Shown piece by piece: positions 12,373 through 13,229 of a stretch of DNA of 13,229 bases. Within the stretch, counting starts at the first letter, position 1; the number at the start of each line of letters is the position of its first letter. The stretch is from CAYJXK01 sp964374115 (GTDB lineage: Bacteria > Patescibacteriota > Patescibacteriia > Magasanikbacterales > UBA922). A program made the position numbers and the translations under genes. The stretch lies in assembly GCA_964374115.1 (NCBI GenBank), contig CAYJXK010000028.1:1-13229 (forward strand). The letters run 5' to 3'. The notes beneath the pieces were generated by a model that was given only the letters and a program-made list of their open reading frames with translations, was not told where the DNA came from and ran no database searches.

Positions 12373-13202
12373 AGATACAATTATTTTCTCCCTCATATAT
12401 ACAGAAGCTCGCTCGCGTCTATCATCTGCATCCGCGTTCTGCGTATGGACAACATTTTCTCATTTCAGAAATTCCAATTGGAGAGATGCTCCACGCGGCA
12501 GACATCAAACATACTGACACCGTGATCGAGATTGGCCCGGGATTTGGGGTGCTCACGTTTGCGCTTGCGGAAAAAGCGGAAAAGGTAATCGCGTTTGAAA
12601 TTGAAAAAAAATTACAGCCATATTGGGAGGAAAAACAGAAAGAGTATTCGAATGTGGAGATAGTGTGGGGAAACGCGCTTAAAAACCTCCGAACTGTGAA
12701 CTGTGAATTCCGAACTCGCTACAAAGTCGTCGCCAACATTCCCTATCAAATCACATCCGAACTCATTCGAACTTTTTTAGAATCAACATGCAAACCGAGT
12801 CGGATCGTTCTTATGGCACAAAAAGAAGTGGCAGAGCGAATCTCGGCATCGCCGGGAAAGATGAGCCTTTTATCTGTTTCTGTTCAATTCTATGGAAAAG
12901 CGCGTATTGTTTCTCTTGTTCCAAGAAATTTTTTTTGGCCAGAGCCAAAAGTAGACTCTGCGATTATCGAGATCGTACCGTTTCAAAAGACCGCGGATGA
13001 TCCAGAAAAGTTTTTTCGTGTTGTCAGAGCCGGGTTTTCCAATAAACGCAAACAACTCTGGCGGAATCTCTCTATGGGTCTTCATATAGATAAAGAAAAA
13101 GTGAAATCGGCTCTTCGTGAAGTCGTCGGGAGCGACACCGTGCGGGCAGAGGAGCTAGGGGTAGAGGAGTGGATACAATTTGACACCATCCTCTTCTCAT
13201 GA
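12369..13202 (+). CDS. rsmA: 16S rRNA dimethyladenosine transferase RsmA (KsgA)
   Basis: RsmA dimethylates two adjacent adenines in the 3' hairpin of 16S rRNA (E. coli A1518 and A1519) late in small-subunit assembly, using S-adenosylmethionine. The 277-residue product has the usual opening SAYGQHFL (GQNFL in most relatives), the SAM-binding motif EIGPGFGVLT (54-63), an acidic residue after the second strand (AFEIE), GNA at 101-103 and the catalytic NIPY (123-126). It ends with a helical C-terminal domain (AGFSNKRKQLWRNL, the typical RxGFxxRRKxLxxxL signature). The region just before NIPY (108-117) carries a small direct repeat at the DNA level. The start overlaps the MFS stop by four bases. 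Only 27 bases follow it in the window, with no visible terminator. Confidence 0.95.
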   Translation: MKIQLFSPSYIQKLARVYHLHPRSAYGQHFLISEIPIGEMLHAADIKHTDTVIEIGPGFGVLTFALAEKAEKVIAFEIEKKLQPYWEEKQKEYSNVEIVWGNALKNLRTVNCEFRTRYKVVANIPYQITSELIRTFLESTCKPSRIVLMAQKEVAERISASPGKMSLLSVSVQFYGKARIVSLVPRNFFWPEPKVDSAIIEIVPFQKTADDPEKFFRVVRAGFSNKRKQLWRNLSMGLHIDKEKVKSALREVVGSDTVRAEELGVEEWIQFDTILFS

Positions 13203-13229
13203 TATACCAAACATATATCTCTCCCTCTA

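Noticed and set aside
1..13229. CRISPR array, insertion sequence, defence system or prophage genes
   Set aside because: No regularly spaced repeats, transposase, integrase or nuclease motifs were seen; the protein genes are ordinary housekeeping and envelope genes.

Overview
The window carries eleven protein genes, all on the + strand and closely packed. It looks like a chromosomal piece of a small-genome bacterium. Best guess is a Candidatus Patescibacteria (CPR) member of the Parcubacteria type. The reasons are a short NusA with an insertion in its N-terminal domain and no C-terminal repeats, a short YidC, a CARDB-type surface protein, a nucleotidyltransferase/O-antigen-ligase pair beside housekeeping genes, and almost no Shine-Dalgarno sites. 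UGA is used as a normal stop and an intact release factor 2 is encoded, which argues against the UGA=Gly lineages (Gracilibacteria/SR1). The lineage call is inference; no rRNA is present.

Layout. Positions 1-280 hold the 3' end or a decayed piece of what looks like a ClpC/ClpB-type ATPase. At 372-1703 is a secreted CARDB protein with cysteine-rich repeats, followed by a hairpin terminator. At 1769-3139 is nusA, with its own strong promoter and a complete intrinsic-terminator hairpin lying between promoter and start codon, which suggests autoregulation by attenuation. A GC-rich, foldable 175-base spacer leads to yidC, a PRC-barrel gene, a nucleotidyltransferase gene and an O-antigen ligase/polymerase gene (3315-6702). 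A perfect 17-bp hairpin sits just before the ligase gene.

The 416-base gap at 6703-7118 is the richest non-coding stretch. It holds DnaA-box-like sites, a strong promoter with an A/T-rich upstream element, and a predicted unannotated small RNA of about 115 nt. The ends of that RNA pair over 20 bp and it finishes in a U run. After it comes the groESL promoter with a CIRCE operator for the heat-shock repressor HrcA. groES and groEL follow (7119-9178); groEL has a 100-N assembly gap in its Gly-Gly-Met tail and is closed by a good terminator.

The last part holds a perfect 32-bp palindromic repeat, prfB (RF2), tsaC/Sua5 (tRNA t6A synthesis), an MFS transporter and rsmA (16S rRNA dimethyltransferase). 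The last three are tightly packed or overlapping. Overall the genes serve transcription (NusA), membrane insertion (YidC), envelope polysaccharide and surface (ligase, CARDB protein), protein folding (GroESL) and translation (RF2, TsaC, RsmA).
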